A DNA stretch of 64,000 nt from Amaranthus tricolor. Taxonomy: Eukaryota; Streptophyta; Magnoliopsida; Caryophyllales; Amaranthaceae. The notes below the pieces were generated by a model, which saw only the letters and a list, made by a program, of their open reading frames with translations, was not told the DNA's origin and did no database searches. Below, in pieces: positions 23,962-35,929 of the stretch (positions are counted from its first letter, which is position 1; the number at the start of each line of letters is the position of its first letter). The stretch spans positions 3,062,255 through 3,126,254 of the forward strand of contig NC_080053.1 of the NCBI RefSeq assembly GCF_026212465.1, given 5' to 3'. The translations under genes and the position numbers were made by a program.

Positions 23962-24189
23962 ATTTTACATCCCAAGCGATATGCTTCTCCTAACCTCTTT
24001 TGAAACCTTTTGACATGTACGTTTCCATAAGCTAAGTCATAGGTACTATCAACGATCATTATCACGACCGGATATCGACCTGCACACAATCTCTAAAAAC
24101 ATATTTGCTTAAATAAAGTGTAGTCATCATCAAAACTCAAGAGGTCCAACAATTATTGTGTTGCAGTGGTTAGAATTGAAAAAAAAAAA

Positions 24190-25373
24190 GTCATGTACCA
24201 GATATTACGTGTTAAGTTACGACTTTATGGGTTTTTAATCTTTTTTGGTACTTTCGAGGATAAAGTAGTTAAAACTTGGTTTGTTTTCCACGAAACTCGG
24301 CACACAACATTATTAGGTATATATTATTGAGTTGAAGTGGTTATACTTGAAAATAATAGTCATATGCTAGAAATTACGTGTTAAGTTCCGCTTTTATGGG
24401 TTTTTAAGCTTTTTTGGCACTTTCGTGCATAAAGTAGCTCAAATTTGATTTGTTTTGCACGAAACTTGGAAAACAACCCTATTTGGTATATTTTATTGTG
24501 TTGAAGTGGTTAGAATTGAAAATCATAGTCATATGCTAGAAATTATGTGCTAAGTTGCGATTTCATGGGTTTTTTAGCTTTTTTGGAACTTTCGAGCATA
24601 AAGTAGCTCAAACTTGGTTTGTTTTGCACAAAACTTGGAACGCAACACTATTTTGTATGAATCATTGTGTTGAAGTGGTTAGAATTGAAAATGATAGTCA
24701 TATGCTAGAAATTACGTGTTAAGTTACGACTTTATGGTTTTTAAAGCATTTTTGGCACTTTCGAGCATAAAGTAGTTAAAACTTGGTTTGTTTTGCACGA
24801 AACTTGGCACATAACATTATTAGGTATATATTACTGAGTTGAAGAGGTTAGATTTGAAAATAATAGTCATATGCTAGAAATTACGGGTTAAGTTCCGACT
24901 TTATTGGTTTTTAAGCTTTTTTGGCATTTTCGCGCATAACGTAGATCTAACTTGATTTGTTTCGCACGAAACTTGGCACACAACACTATTTGGTATATAT
25001 TATTGTGTTGAAGTGGTTAGAATTGAAAATCATAGTCATATGCTAGAAATTACGTGTTAAGTTTCGATTTTATGGGATTTTAAGCTTTTTTGGCACTTTC
25101 GCGCATAAAGTAGCTCAAAGTTGGTTTTTTTTGCACGAAACTTGTCACACAACACTATTTGGTATATATTTTTGTGTTGAAGTGGTTAGAATTTAAAATC
25201 ATAGTCATATGCTTGATATTACGTGCTATGTTGCCATTGTGTGGGTTTTTAAGCATTTTTGGCACTTTCGCGCATATAAGTCCTCAAACTTGGTTTATTT
25301 TGCACGAAAGTTGGCACACAATACTATTTGGTATATATTATTGTGTTGCAGTGGTTAGAATTGAAAAAAAAAA
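24190..25373 (+). repeat. HOR-B copy B1 (alpha subtype)
   Basis: 1184 bp. Alpha markers: GAAGTGGTTATA, GGCACTTTCGTGCATAAAG and TTGGAAAACAACCC. The marker monomer upstream is truncated by the LTR at 24152, leaving a 38-bp stub. The A tract before the marker is 11 nt. Confidence 0.92.
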
Positions 25374-26559
25374 GTCATGTACCAGATATTACGTGTTAAG
25401 TTACGACTTTATGGGTTTTTAATCTTTTTTGGTACTTTCGAGGATAAAGTAGTTAAAACTTGGTTTGTTTTCCACGAAACTCGGCACACAACATTATTAG
25501 GTATATATTATTGAGTTGAAGTGGTTATATTTGAAAATAATAGTCATATGCTAGAAATTACGTGTTAAGTTCCGCTTTTATGGGTTTTTAAGCTTTTTTG
25601 GCACTTTCGTGCATAAAGTAGCTCAAATTTGATTTTTTTTGCACGAAACTTGGAAAACAACCCTATTTGGTATATTTTATTGTGTTGAAGTAGTTAGAAT
25701 TCAAAATCATAGTCATATGCTAGAAATTATGTGCTAAGTTGCGATTTCATGGGTTTTTTAGCTTTTTTGGAACTTTCGAGCATAAAGTAGCTCAAACTTG
25801 GTTTATTTTGCACAAAACTTGGAACGCAACACTATTTTTGTATAAATCATTGTGTTGAAGTGGTTAGAATTGAAAATGATAGTCATATGCTAGAAATTAC
25901 GTGTTAAGTTACGACTTTATGGTTTTTAAAGCTTTTTTGGCACTTTCGAGCATAAAGTAGTTAAAACTTGGTTTGTTTTGCGCGAAACTTGGCACATAAC
26001 ATTATCAGGTATATATTACTGAGTTGAAGAGGTTAGATTTGAAAATAATAGTCATATGCTAGAAATTACGGGTTAAGTTCCGACTTTATTGGTTTTTAAG
26101 CTTTTTTGGCATTTTCGCGCATAACGTAGATCTAACTTGATTTGTTTCGCACGAAACTTGGCACACAACACTATTTGGTATATAATATTGTGTTGAAGTG
26201 GTTAGAATTGAAAATCATAGTTATATGCTAGAAATTACGTGTTAAGTTTCGATTTTATAGGATTTTAAGCTTTTTGGCACTTTCGCGCATAAAGTAGCTC
26301 AAAGTTGGTTTTTTTTTGCACGAAACGTGTCACACAACACTATTTGGTATATATTTTCGTGTTGAAGTGGTTAGAATTGAAAATCATAGTCATATGCTTG
26401 ATATTACGTGCTATGTTGCCATTGTGTGGGTTTTTAAGCATTTTTGGCACTTTCGCGCATATAATTGCTCAAACTGGTTTGTTTTTGCACGAAACTTGGC
26501 ACACAATACTATTTGGTATATATTATTGTGTTGCAGTGGTTAGAATTGAAAAAAAAAAA
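25374..26559 (+). repeat. HOR-B copy B2 (alpha subtype)
   Basis: 1186 bp, alpha markers throughout. Private changes include GAAGTAGTTAGAATTC near 25687 and a one-base loss in the b6 T tract near 26271. A tract before the marker is 10 nt. Confidence 0.92.
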
Positions 26560-27740
26560 GTCATGTACCAGATATTACGTATTAAGTTACGACTTTATGG
26601 GTTTTTAAGCTTTTTGGTACTTTCGAGGATAAAGTAGTTAAAACTTGGTTTGTTTTCCACGAAACTCGGCACACAACATTATTAGGTATATATTATTGAG
26701 TTGAGTGGTTATATTTGAAAATAATAGTCAAATGCTAGAAATTACGTGTTAAGTTTCGCTTTTATGGGTTTTTAAGCTTTTTTGGAACTTTCGTGCATAA
26801 AGTAGCTCAAATTTGATTTGTTTTGCACGAAACTTGGAACACAACCCTATTTGGTATATTTTATTGTGTTGAAGTGGTTCGAATTGAAAATCATAGTCAT
26901 ATGCTAGAAATTATGTGCTAAGTTGCGATTTCATGGGTTTTTTAGCTTTTTTGGAACTTTCGAGCATAAAGTAGCTCAAACTTGGTTTGTTTTGCACAAA
27001 ACTTGGAACGCAACACTATTTTGTATAAATCATTGTGTTGAAATGGTTAGAATTGAAAATGATAGTCATATGCTAGAAATTACGTGTTAAGTTACGACTT
27101 TATGGTTTTTAAAGCTTTTTTGGCACTTTCGAGCATAAAGTAGTTAAAACTTGGTTTGTTTTGCACGAAACTTGGCACATAACATTATTAGGTATATATT
27201 ACTGAGTTGAAGAGGTTAGATTTGAAAATAATAGTCATATGCTAGAAATTACGGGTTAAGTTCCGACTTTATTGGTTTTTAAGCTTTTTTGGCATTTCGC
27301 GCATAACGTAGATCTAACTTGATTTGTTTCGCACGAAACTTGCACACACACTATTTGGTATATAATATTGTGTTTAAGTGGTTAGAATTGAAAATCATAG
27401 TCATATGCTAGAAATTACGTGTTAAGTTTCGATTTTATGGGATTTTAAGCTTTTTTGGCACTTTCGCGCATAAAGTAGCTCAAAGAAGGTTTTTTTTGCA
27501 CGAAACTTGTCACACAACACTATTTGGTATATATTTTTGTGTTGAAGTGGTTAGAATTTAAAATCATAGTCATATGCTTGATATTACGTGCTATGTTGCC
27601 ATTGTGTGGGTTTTTAAGCATTTTTGGCACTTTCGCGCATATAGTTGCTCAAACTTGGTTTGTTTTGCACGAAACTTGGCACACAATACTATTTGGTATA
27701 TATTATTGTGTTGCAGTGGTTAGAATTGAAAAAAAAAAAA
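26560..27740 (+). repeat. HOR-B copy B3 (beta subtype)
   Basis: 1181 bp. Beta markers: TTGAGTTGAGTGG near 26697 (two bases shorter), GTCAAATGCTAG, GGAACTTTCGTGCATAAAG, TTGGAACACAACCC and GTGGTTCGAATTG near 26876. A tract is 11 nt. Small deletions occur near 27296 and 27342. Confidence 0.92.
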
Positions 27741-28925
27741 GTCATGTACCAGATATTACGTGTTAAGTTACGACTTTATGGGTTTTTAAGCTTTTTTGGT
27801 ACTTTCGAGGATAAAGTAGTTAAAACTTGGTTTGTTTTCCACGAAACTCGGCACACAACATTATTAGGTATATATTATTGAGTTGAAGTGGTTATATTTG
27901 AAAATAATAGTCATATGCTAGAAATTACGTGTTAAGTTCCGCTTTTATGGGTTTTTAAGCTTTTTTGGCACTTTCGTGCATAAAGTAGCTCAAATTTGAT
28001 TTGTTTGGCACGAAACTTGGAAAACAACCCTATTTGGTATATTTTATTGTGTTGAAGTGGTTAGAATTGAAAATCATAGTCATATGCTAGAAATTATGTG
28101 CTAAGTTGCGATTTCATGGGTTTTTTAGCTTTTTTGGAACTTTCGAGCATAAAGTAGCTCAAACTTGGTTTGTTTTGCACAAAACTTGGAACGCAACACT
28201 ATTTTGTATAAATCATTGTGTTGAAGTGGTTAGAATTGAAAATGATAGTCATATGCTAGAAATTACGTGTTAAGTTACGACTTTATGGTTTTTAAAGCTT
28301 TTTTGGCACTTTCGAGCATAAAGTAGTTAAAACTTGGTTTGTTTTGCGCGAAACTTGGCACATAACATTATCAGGTATATATTACTGAGTTGAAGAGGTT
28401 AGATTTGAAAATAATAGTCATATGCTAGAAATTACGGGTTAAGTTCCGACTTTATTGGTTTTTAAGCTTTTTTGGCATTTTCGCGCATAACGTAGATCTA
28501 ACTTGATTTGTTTCGCACCAAACTTGGCACACAACACTATTTGGTATATAATATTGTGTTGAAGTGGTTAGAATTGAAAATCATAGTCATATGCTAGAAA
28601 TTACGTGTGAAGTTTCGATTTTATGGGATTTTAAGCTTTTTTGGAACTTTCGAGCATAAAGAAGCTCAAAGTTGGTTTTTTTTGCACGAAACTTGTCACA
28701 CAACACTATTTGGTATATATTTTTGTCTTGAAGTGGTTAGAATTGAAAATCATAGTCATATGCTTGATATTACGTGCTATGTTGCCATTGTGTGGGTTTT
28801 TAAGCATTTTTGGCACTTTCGCGCATATAGTTGCTCAAACTTGGTTTGTTTTGCACGAAACTTGGCACACAAAACTATTTGGTATATATTATTGTGTTGC
28901 AGTGGTTAGAATTGAAAAAAAAAAA
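27741..28925 (+). repeat. HOR-B copy B4 (alpha subtype)
   Basis: 1185 bp, alpha markers in b1-b3. Has the longest A tract (12 nt) and a private TTTGGCACG in b2 near 28005. Its b6 reads GGAACTTTCGAGC near 28643, the b3-type core, which suggests local conversion between monomers. Confidence 0.92.
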
Positions 28926-30107
28926 GTCATGTACCAGATATTACGTATTAAGTTACGACTTTATGGGTTTTTAAGCTTTTTTGGTACTTTCGAGGATAAA
29001 GTAGTTAAAACTTGGTTTGTTTTCCACGAAACTCGGCACACAACATTATTAGGTATATATTATTGAGTTGAGTGGTTATATTTGAAAATAATAGTCAAAT
29101 GCTAGAAATTACGTGTTAAGTTTCGCTTTTATGGGTTTTTAAGCTTTTTTGGAACTTTCGTGCATAAAGTAGCTCAAATTTGATTTGTTTTGCACGAAAC
29201 TTGGAACACAACCCTATTTGGTATATTTTATTGTGTTGAAGTGGTTCGAATTGAAAATCATAGTCATATGCTAGAAATTATGTGCTAAGTTGCGATTTCA
29301 TGGGTTTTTTAGCTTTTTTGGAACTTTCGAGCATAAAGTAGCTCAAACTTGGTTTGTTTTGCACAAAACTTGGAACGCAACACTATTTTGTATAAATCAT
29401 TGTGTTGAAGAGGTTAGAATTGAAAATGATAGTCATATGCTAGAAATTACGTGTTAAGTTACGACTTTATGGTTTTTAAAGCTTTTTTGGCACTTTCGAG
29501 CATAAAGTAGTTAAAACTTGGTTTGTTTTGCACGAAACTTGGCACATAACATTATCAGGTATATATTACTGAGTTGAAGAGGTTAGATTTGAAAATAATA
29601 GTCATATGCTAGAAATTACGGGTTAAGTTCCGACTTTATTGGTTTTTAAGCTTTTTTGGCATTTTCTCGCATAACGTAGATCTAACTTGATTTGTTTCGC
29701 ACGAAACTTGGCACACAACACTATTTGGTATATAATATTGTGTTTAAGTGGTTAGAATTTAAAATCATAGTCATATGCTATAAATTACGTGTTAAGTTTC
29801 GATTTTATGGGATTTTAAGCTTTTTTGGCACTTTCGCGCATAAAGTAGCTCAAAGTCGTTTTTTTTGCACGAAACTTGTCACACAACACTATTTGGTATA
29901 TATTTTTGTGTTGAAGTGGTTAGAATTGAAAATCATAGTCATATGCTTGATATTACGTGCTATGTTGCCATTGTGTGGGTTTTTAAGCATTTTTGGCACT
30001 TTCGCGCATATAGTTTCTCAAACTTGGTTTGTTTTGCACGAAACTTGGCACACAATACTATTTGGTATATATTATTGTGTTGCAGTGGTTAGAATTGAAA
30101 AAAAAAA
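28926..30107 (+). repeat. HOR-B copy B5 (beta subtype)
   Basis: 1182 bp with the full beta marker set, plus GAAGAGGTTAGAATTG near 29407 and TTTAAGTGGTTAGAATTT near 29743, both shared with B8. Contains the longest accidental open frame in the window (29692-30156), a by-product of consecutive monomer lengths that keep frame. Confidence 0.92.
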
Positions 30108-31294
30108 GTCATGTACCAGATACTACGTGTTAAGTTACGACTTAATGGGTTTTTAATCTTTTTTGGTACTTTCGAGGATAAAGTAGTTAAAACTTGGTTT
30201 GTTTTCCACGAAACTCGGCACACAACATTATTAGGTATATATTATTGAGTTGAAGTGGTTATATTTGAAAATAATAGTCATATGCTAGAAATTACGTGTT
30301 AAGTTCCGCTTTTATGGGTTTTTAAGCTTTTTTGGCACTTTCGTGCATAAAGTAGCTCAAATATGATTTGTTTGGCACGAAACTTGGAAAACAACCCTAT
30401 TTGGTATATTTTATTGTGTTGAAGATGTTAGAATTGAAAATCATAGTCATTTGCTAGAAATTATGTGCTAAGTTGCGATTTCATGGGTTTTTTAGCTTTT
30501 TTGGAACTTTCGAGCATAAAGTAGCTCAAACTTGGTTTGTTTTGCACAAAACTTGGAACGCAACACTATTTTGTATAAATCATTGTGTTGAAGTGGTTAG
30601 AATTGAAAATGATAGTCAAATGCTAGAAATTACGTGTTAAGTTACGACTTTATGGTTTTTAAAGCTTTTTTGGCACTTTCGAGCATAAAGTAGTTAAAAC
30701 TTGGTTTGTTTTGCACGAAACTTGGCACATAACATTATTAGGTATATATTACTGAGTTGAAGAGGTTAGATTTGAAAATAATAGTCATATGCTAGAAATT
30801 ACGGGTTAAGTTCCGACTTTATTGGTTTTTAAGCTTTTTTGGCATTTTCGCGCAAAACGTAGATCTAACTTGATTTGTTTCGCACGAAACTTGGCACACA
30901 ACACTATTTGGTATATAATATTGTGTTGAAGTGGTTAGAATTGAAAATCATAGTCATATGCTAGAAATTACGTGTTAAGTTTCGATTTTATGGGATTTTA
31001 AGCTTTTTTTGGCACTTTCGCGCATTAAGTAGCTCAAAGTTGGTTTTTTTTTGCACGAAACTTGTCACACAACACTATTTGGTATATATTTTTTGTGTTG
31101 AAGTGGTTAGAATTGAAAATCATAGTCATATGCTTGATATTACGTGCTATGTTGCCATTGTGTGGGTTTTTAAGCATTTTTGGCACTTTCGCGCATATAG
31201 TTGCTCAAACTTGGTTTGTTTTGCACGAAACTTGGCACACAATACTATTTGGTATATATTATTGTGTTGCAGTGGTTAGAATTGAAAAAAAAAA
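30108..31294 (+). repeat. HOR-B copy B6 (alpha subtype)
   Basis: 1187 bp, alpha markers. Shares GATACTACGTG next to the marker with B7 and B8, so B6-B8 form a sub-lineage at that site. Reads CGCAAAACG in b5, as does B7. Confidence 0.92.
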
Positions 31295-32485
31295 GTCATG
31301 TACCAGATACTACGTGTTAAGGTACGACTTTATGGGTTTTTAATCTTTTTTGGTACTTTCGAGGATAAAGTAGTTAAAAACTTGGTTTGTTTTCCACGAA
31401 ACTCGGCACACAACATTATTAGGTATATATTATTGAGTTGAAGTGGTTATATTTGAAAATAATAGTCATATGCTAGAAATTACGTATTAAGTTCCGCTTT
31501 TATGGGTTTTTAAGCTTTTTTGGCACTTTCGTGCATAAAGTAGCTCAAATTTGATTTGTTTGGCACGAAACTTGGAAAACAACCCTATTTGGTATATTTT
31601 ATTGTGTTGAAGTGGTTAGAATTGAAAATCATAGTCATATGCTAGAAATTATGTGCTAAGTTGCGATTTCATGGGTTTTTTAGCTTTTTTGGAACTTTTG
31701 AGCATAAAGTAGCTCAAACTTGGTTTGTTTTGCACAAAACTTGGAACGCAACACTATTTTGTATAAATCATTGTGTTGAAGTGGTTAGAATTGAAAATGA
31801 TAGTCATATGCTAGAAATTACGTGTTAAGTTACGACTTTATGGTTTTTAAAGCTTTTTTGGCACTTTCGAGCATAAAGTAGTTAAAACTTGGTTTGTTTT
31901 GCACGAAACTTGGCACATAACATTATTAGGTATATATCACTGAGTTGAAGAGGTTAGATTTGAAAATAATAGTCATATGCTAGAAATTTACGGGTTAAGT
32001 TCCGACTTTATTGGTTTTTAAGCTTTTTTGGCATTTTCGCGCAAAACGTAGATCTAACTTGATTTGTTTCGCACGAAACTTGGCACACAACACTATTTGG
32101 TATATAATATTGTGTTGAAGTGGTTAGAATTGAAAGTCATAGTCATATGCTAGAAATTACGTGTTAAGTTTCGATTTTATGGGATTTTAAGCTTTTTTGG
32201 CACTTTCGCGCATAAAGTAGCTCAAAGTTGGTTTTTTTTTGCACGAAACTTGTCACACAACACTATTTGGTATATATTTTTGTGTTGAAGTGGTTAGAAT
32301 TGGAAAATCATAGTCATATGCTTGATATTACGTGCTATGTTGCCATTGTGTGGGTTTTTAAGCATTTTTTGCACTTTCGCGCATATAGTTGCTCAAACTT
32401 GGTTTGTTTTGCACGAAACTTGGCACACAATACTATTTGGTATATATATTATTGTGTTGCAGTGGTTAGAATTGAAAAAAAAAAA
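31295..32485 (+). repeat. HOR-B copy B7 (alpha subtype)
   Basis: 1191 bp, alpha markers. TAAGGTACGAC near 31318 is shared only with B8. Single-base insertions occur near 31377 and 31987. Confidence 0.92.
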
Positions 32486-33620
32486 GTCATGTACCAGATA
32501 CTACGTGTTAAGGTACGACTTTATGGGTTTTTAATCTTTTTTGGTACTTTCGAGGATAAAGTAGTTAAAACTTGGTTTGTTTTCCACGAAACTCGGCACA
32601 CAACATTATTAGGTATATATTATTGAGTTGAGTGGTTATATTTGAAAATAATAGTCAAATGCTAGAAATTACGTGTTAAGTTTCGCTTTTATGGGGTTTT
32701 TAAGCTTTTTTGGAACTTTCGTGCATAAAGTAGCTCAAATTTGATTTGTTTTGCACGAAACTTGGAACACAACCCTATTTGGTATATTTTATTGTGTTGA
32801 AGTGGTTCGAATTGAAAATCATAGTCATATGCTAGAAATTATGTGCTAAGTTGCGATTTCATGGGTTTTTTAGCTTTTTTGGAACTTTCGAGCATAAAGT
32901 AGCTCAAACTTGGTTTGTTTTGCACAAAACTTGGAACGCAACACTATTTTGTATAAATCATTGTGTTGAAGAGGTTAGAATTGAAAATGATAGTCATATG
33001 CCTAGAAATTACGTGTTAAGTTACGACTTTATGGTTTTTAAAGCTTTTTTGGCACTTTCGAGCATAAAGTAGTTAAAACTTGGTTTGTTTTGCACGAAAC
33101 TTGGCACATAACATTATCAGGTATATATTACTGAGTTGAAGAGGTTAGATTTGAAAATAATAGTCATATGCTAGAAAATTACGGGTTAAGTTCCGACTTT
33201 ATTGGTTTTTAAGCTTTTTTGGCATTTTTCGCGCATAACGTAGATCTAACTTGATTTGTTTCGCACGAAACTTGGCACACAACACTATTTGGTATATAAT
33301 ATTGTGTTTAAGTGGTTAGAATTTAAAATCATAGTCATATGCTATAAATTACGTGTTAAGTTTCGATTTTATGGGATTTTAAGCTTTTTTGGCACTTTCG
33401 CGCATAAAGTAGCTCAAAGTTGTTTTTTTTTGCACGAAACTTGTCACACAACACTATTTGGGTATATATTTTTGTGTTGAAGTGGTTAGAATTGAAAATC
33501 ATAGTCATATGCTTGATATTACGTGCTATGTTGCCATTGTGTGGGTTTTTAAGCATTTTTGGCACTTTCGCGCATATAGTTGCTCAAACTTGGTTTGTTT
33601 GCACGAAACTTGGCACACAA
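32486..33620 (+). repeat. HOR-B copy B8 (alpha/beta mosaic, cut by gap)
   Basis: 1135 bp before the N gap. Its first ~50-150 bp are alpha-like and match B7 (GATACTACGTG, TAAGGTACGAC, TTTTTAATC). From about 32625 it is beta (TTGAGTTGAGTGG, GTCAAATG, GTGGTTCGAATTG). Several one-base indels occur in the last 650 bp (near 33001, 33176, 33227, 33461 and 33599). Confidence 0.9.
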
Positions 33621-33720
33621 NNNNNNNNNNNNNNNNNNNNNNNNNNNNNNNNNNNNNNNNNNNNNNNNNNNNNNNNNNNNNNNNNNNNNNNNNNNNNNNN
33701 NNNNNNNNNNNNNNNNNNNN
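33621..33720. other. Assembly gap (100 N)
   Basis: Exactly 100 N between HOR-B and HOR-C. A round 100 is usually a placeholder of unknown size, so HOR-B and HOR-C may not be adjacent in the genome and array copy numbers here are minimum values. Confidence 0.98.
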
Positions 33721-33727
33721 TTTTTGA

Positions 33728-35929
33728 CACTTTCGCGCATAAAAAATCTCAAACATGGTATGCTTTGCACGAAACTTGGCGCATAACTGTATTTGGTATT
33801 TGTGATTGTGTTGAAGTGATTGGAATTGAAAAAGACAGTCATATGCTAGAAATTACGTGTTAAGTTGCGATATTATGGGTTTTTTAAGCATTTTTGGCAC
33901 TTTCGCGCATAAAGTAGCTCAAACATGGTTTGTTTTCCACGAAATTTAGCACACTATACGATTTTGTATATGTTATTGTGTTGAAGTGGTTATAATTAAA
34001 AATCATAGTCATATGCTTGAAATTAGGTGCTAAGTTGCAATTTTATGGATTTTTACGCTTTTTTGGAATTTTCGCGCATAAAGTTGCTCAAACTTTGTTT
34101 GTTTTGCACGAAATTTGGAACACAACACTGTTTCGAATATATTATTGTGTTTAAGTGGTTAGAATTGAAAATCAAAGTCATATGCTGGAAATTACGTACT
34201 AAGTTGTGATTTGATGTGTTTTTAAGCTGTTTTGCACTTTCGCGCATAAAGTAGAAAAAACTTGGTTTTTTTTTGAATTAAACTTTGCAGACAATAGTAT
34301 TTGCTATATATTCGTGTGTTGAAATTGTTAGAATTGAAAATCATTAGTCATATGCTAGAAATTACGTGCTAAATTTCAATTTTATGGTTTTAAAGCTTTT
34401 TTGGCACTTATGCGTATAAAGTAGCTCAATCTTTGTTTGTTTTGCATGAAACTTGGCACTGAACACTATTTGGTATATATTAATGTGTGGAAGTCGGTTA
34501 GAATTGAAAATCAAAGTCATATGCTGAGAAATTACGTGCTATGGTGCGATTTTATGGGTTTTTTAAGCTTTTTTGGCACTTTCGCGCATAAAGTAGCTCG
34601 AACTTGGTTTGTTTTGCACGAAATTTCGCACACAACACTATTTTGTATATATTATTGTGTTCAAGTGGTTATAATTGTAAATCATAGTCATATTCTTAAT
34701 ATTACTTTGTAAGTTGCGGTTTTAAGGTTTTTTTAAGGTTTTTTCGCACTTTTGCGTATCAATTAGATCAAACTTGGTTTATTTTGCACGAAACTTGGCA
34801 CACAATACTCATTGGTATATATTATTGTGTTGAAGTGGTTTTAATTTAAAATTATAGTCATATGCTAAAAATTATGTGCTAAGTTTCGATTTTATGGGTT
34901 TTAAGCTTTTTTTGGCACTTTCGCCCATAAAGTAATTTAATATTGGTTTGTTTTGCACGAAATTTAGCACACAACACTATTTCGTGTTTATGATTGTGTT
35001 GAAGTAGTTAGAATATCAAGTCATAGTAATATGCTTGAAATTACGTGCTAAGTTTCAATTTTATGGCTTTTTAAGCTTTTCTTGCACATTCGCGCATAAA
35101 GTTGCTAAAACATGGTTTGTTTTGCACGAAACTTGGCACACAACACTATTTGGTATATATTATTGAGATGAAGTGGTTAAAATTGTATATCATAGTCATA
35201 TTCTTAATATTTACTGGTAAGTTGCGGTTTTAAAGTTTTTTTAAGCTTTTTTGGCACTTTCGTGCATAAAGTAGCTCAAACTTGGTTTGTCTTGCATGAA
35301 ACTTGTCACGCAACACTATTTGGTATATATTATCATGTTGAAGTGGTTAGAATTGAAAATAATAGTCATATGCTAGAAATTACGTGTTAAGTTGCGATTT
35401 TATGGTTTTTAAGCTTTTTTGGCACTTTGGCGCATAAAGTAGCTCAAACTTTGTTTGTTTTGCACAAAACTTGGCACATAACACTATTTGGTATATATTA
35501 CTGTGTTGAAATGGTTAGATTTGAAAATAATAGTCATATGCTAGAAATTACTTGTCAAGTTGCGATTTTATAGGTTTTTAAACTTTTTTGACACTTTCGC
35601 GCATAAAAAATCTCTAACATGGTATGTTTTCCACGAAACTTGGCGCACAACTGTATTTGGTATTTACGATTGTGTTGAAGTGATTGGAATTGAAAAAGAC
35701 AGTCATATGCTTGAAATTACGTGTTAAGTTGCAATTTTATGGTTTTTAAGCTTTTTGGCACTTTGGCGCATAAAGTAGCTCAAACTTTGTTTGTTTAGCA
35801 CGAAACTTGGCACATAACACTATTTGGTATATATTACTGTGTTGAAATGGTTAGATTTGCAAAATAATAGCCATATGCTAGAAATTACTTGTTAATTTGC
35901 GATTTTGTGGGTTTTTAAACCTTTTTTGA
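33728..35929 (+). repeat. HOR-C copy C1
   Basis: 2202 bp, 13 monomers, next to the N gap. Compared with C2 it has several isolated one-base insertions (near 33879, 34345, 34496, 34526 and 35860), giving it six extra bases. These look more like consensus errors near a contig end than evolved changes, but cannot be separated by eye. Confidence 0.9.

Larger units (their letters stand above)
22594..24151 (-). mobile_element. Truncated LTR retrotransposon (5' LTR + PBS + leader)
   Basis: Non-satellite insert read on the minus strand: a complete LTR, a primer-binding site, then about 75 nt of leader that ends abruptly in satellite at 22593. No gag, pol or second LTR is present. LTR length, tRNA-Met priming and the TGTTGGAC start are compatible with a Ty1/copia element (SIRE/Maximus-like is a guess), but without pol the superfamily cannot be fixed. 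It sits at the border of two satellite families and no target-site duplication can be tested, because the distal end is missing. Confidence 0.88.
22683..24151 (-). mobile_element. Long terminal repeat, 1469 bp
   Basis: On the minus strand it begins TGTTGGACCTC at 24151 and ends GAGTCTACA at 22683, giving the canonical TG...CA ends. The end is set by the primer-binding site two bases beyond. A TATA box at 23334-23343 divides it into U3 (about 0.8 kb) and R-U5 (about 0.6 kb). R-U5 contains a nested hairpin and a run of short inverted repeats. Base composition and codon-like texture are unlike the surrounding satellite. Confidence 0.88.
24152..33620 (+). repeat. HOR-B array (7-monomer higher-order repeat, 8 copies)
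   Basis: A ~1185-bp unit of seven monomers. The marker GTCATGTACCAG, preceded by a 10-12 A tract, recurs at 24190, 25374, 26560, 27741, 28926, 30108, 31295 and 32486. In one unit the monomer anchors are 25433, 25602, 25771, 25941, 26110, 26278 and 26448, then 26618, so all monomers are 168-170 bp. It starts immediately next to the LTR and is cut by the N gap. HOR-B is not seen elsewhere in the window. Confidence 0.95.

Noticed and set aside
29692..30156. Longest open reading frame (154 codons) and many similar 60-140-codon frames on the plus strand
   Set aside because: They are frames through satellite monomers, recur at monomer or HOR spacing, and shift or stop wherever monomer length is not a multiple of three. 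The translations are the same low-complexity peptide again and again, with no start context or domain. None is called as a gene.
33420..33863. Open frame running through the 100-N gap
   Set aside because: The frame exists only because N codons are not stops; the gap length is a placeholder.
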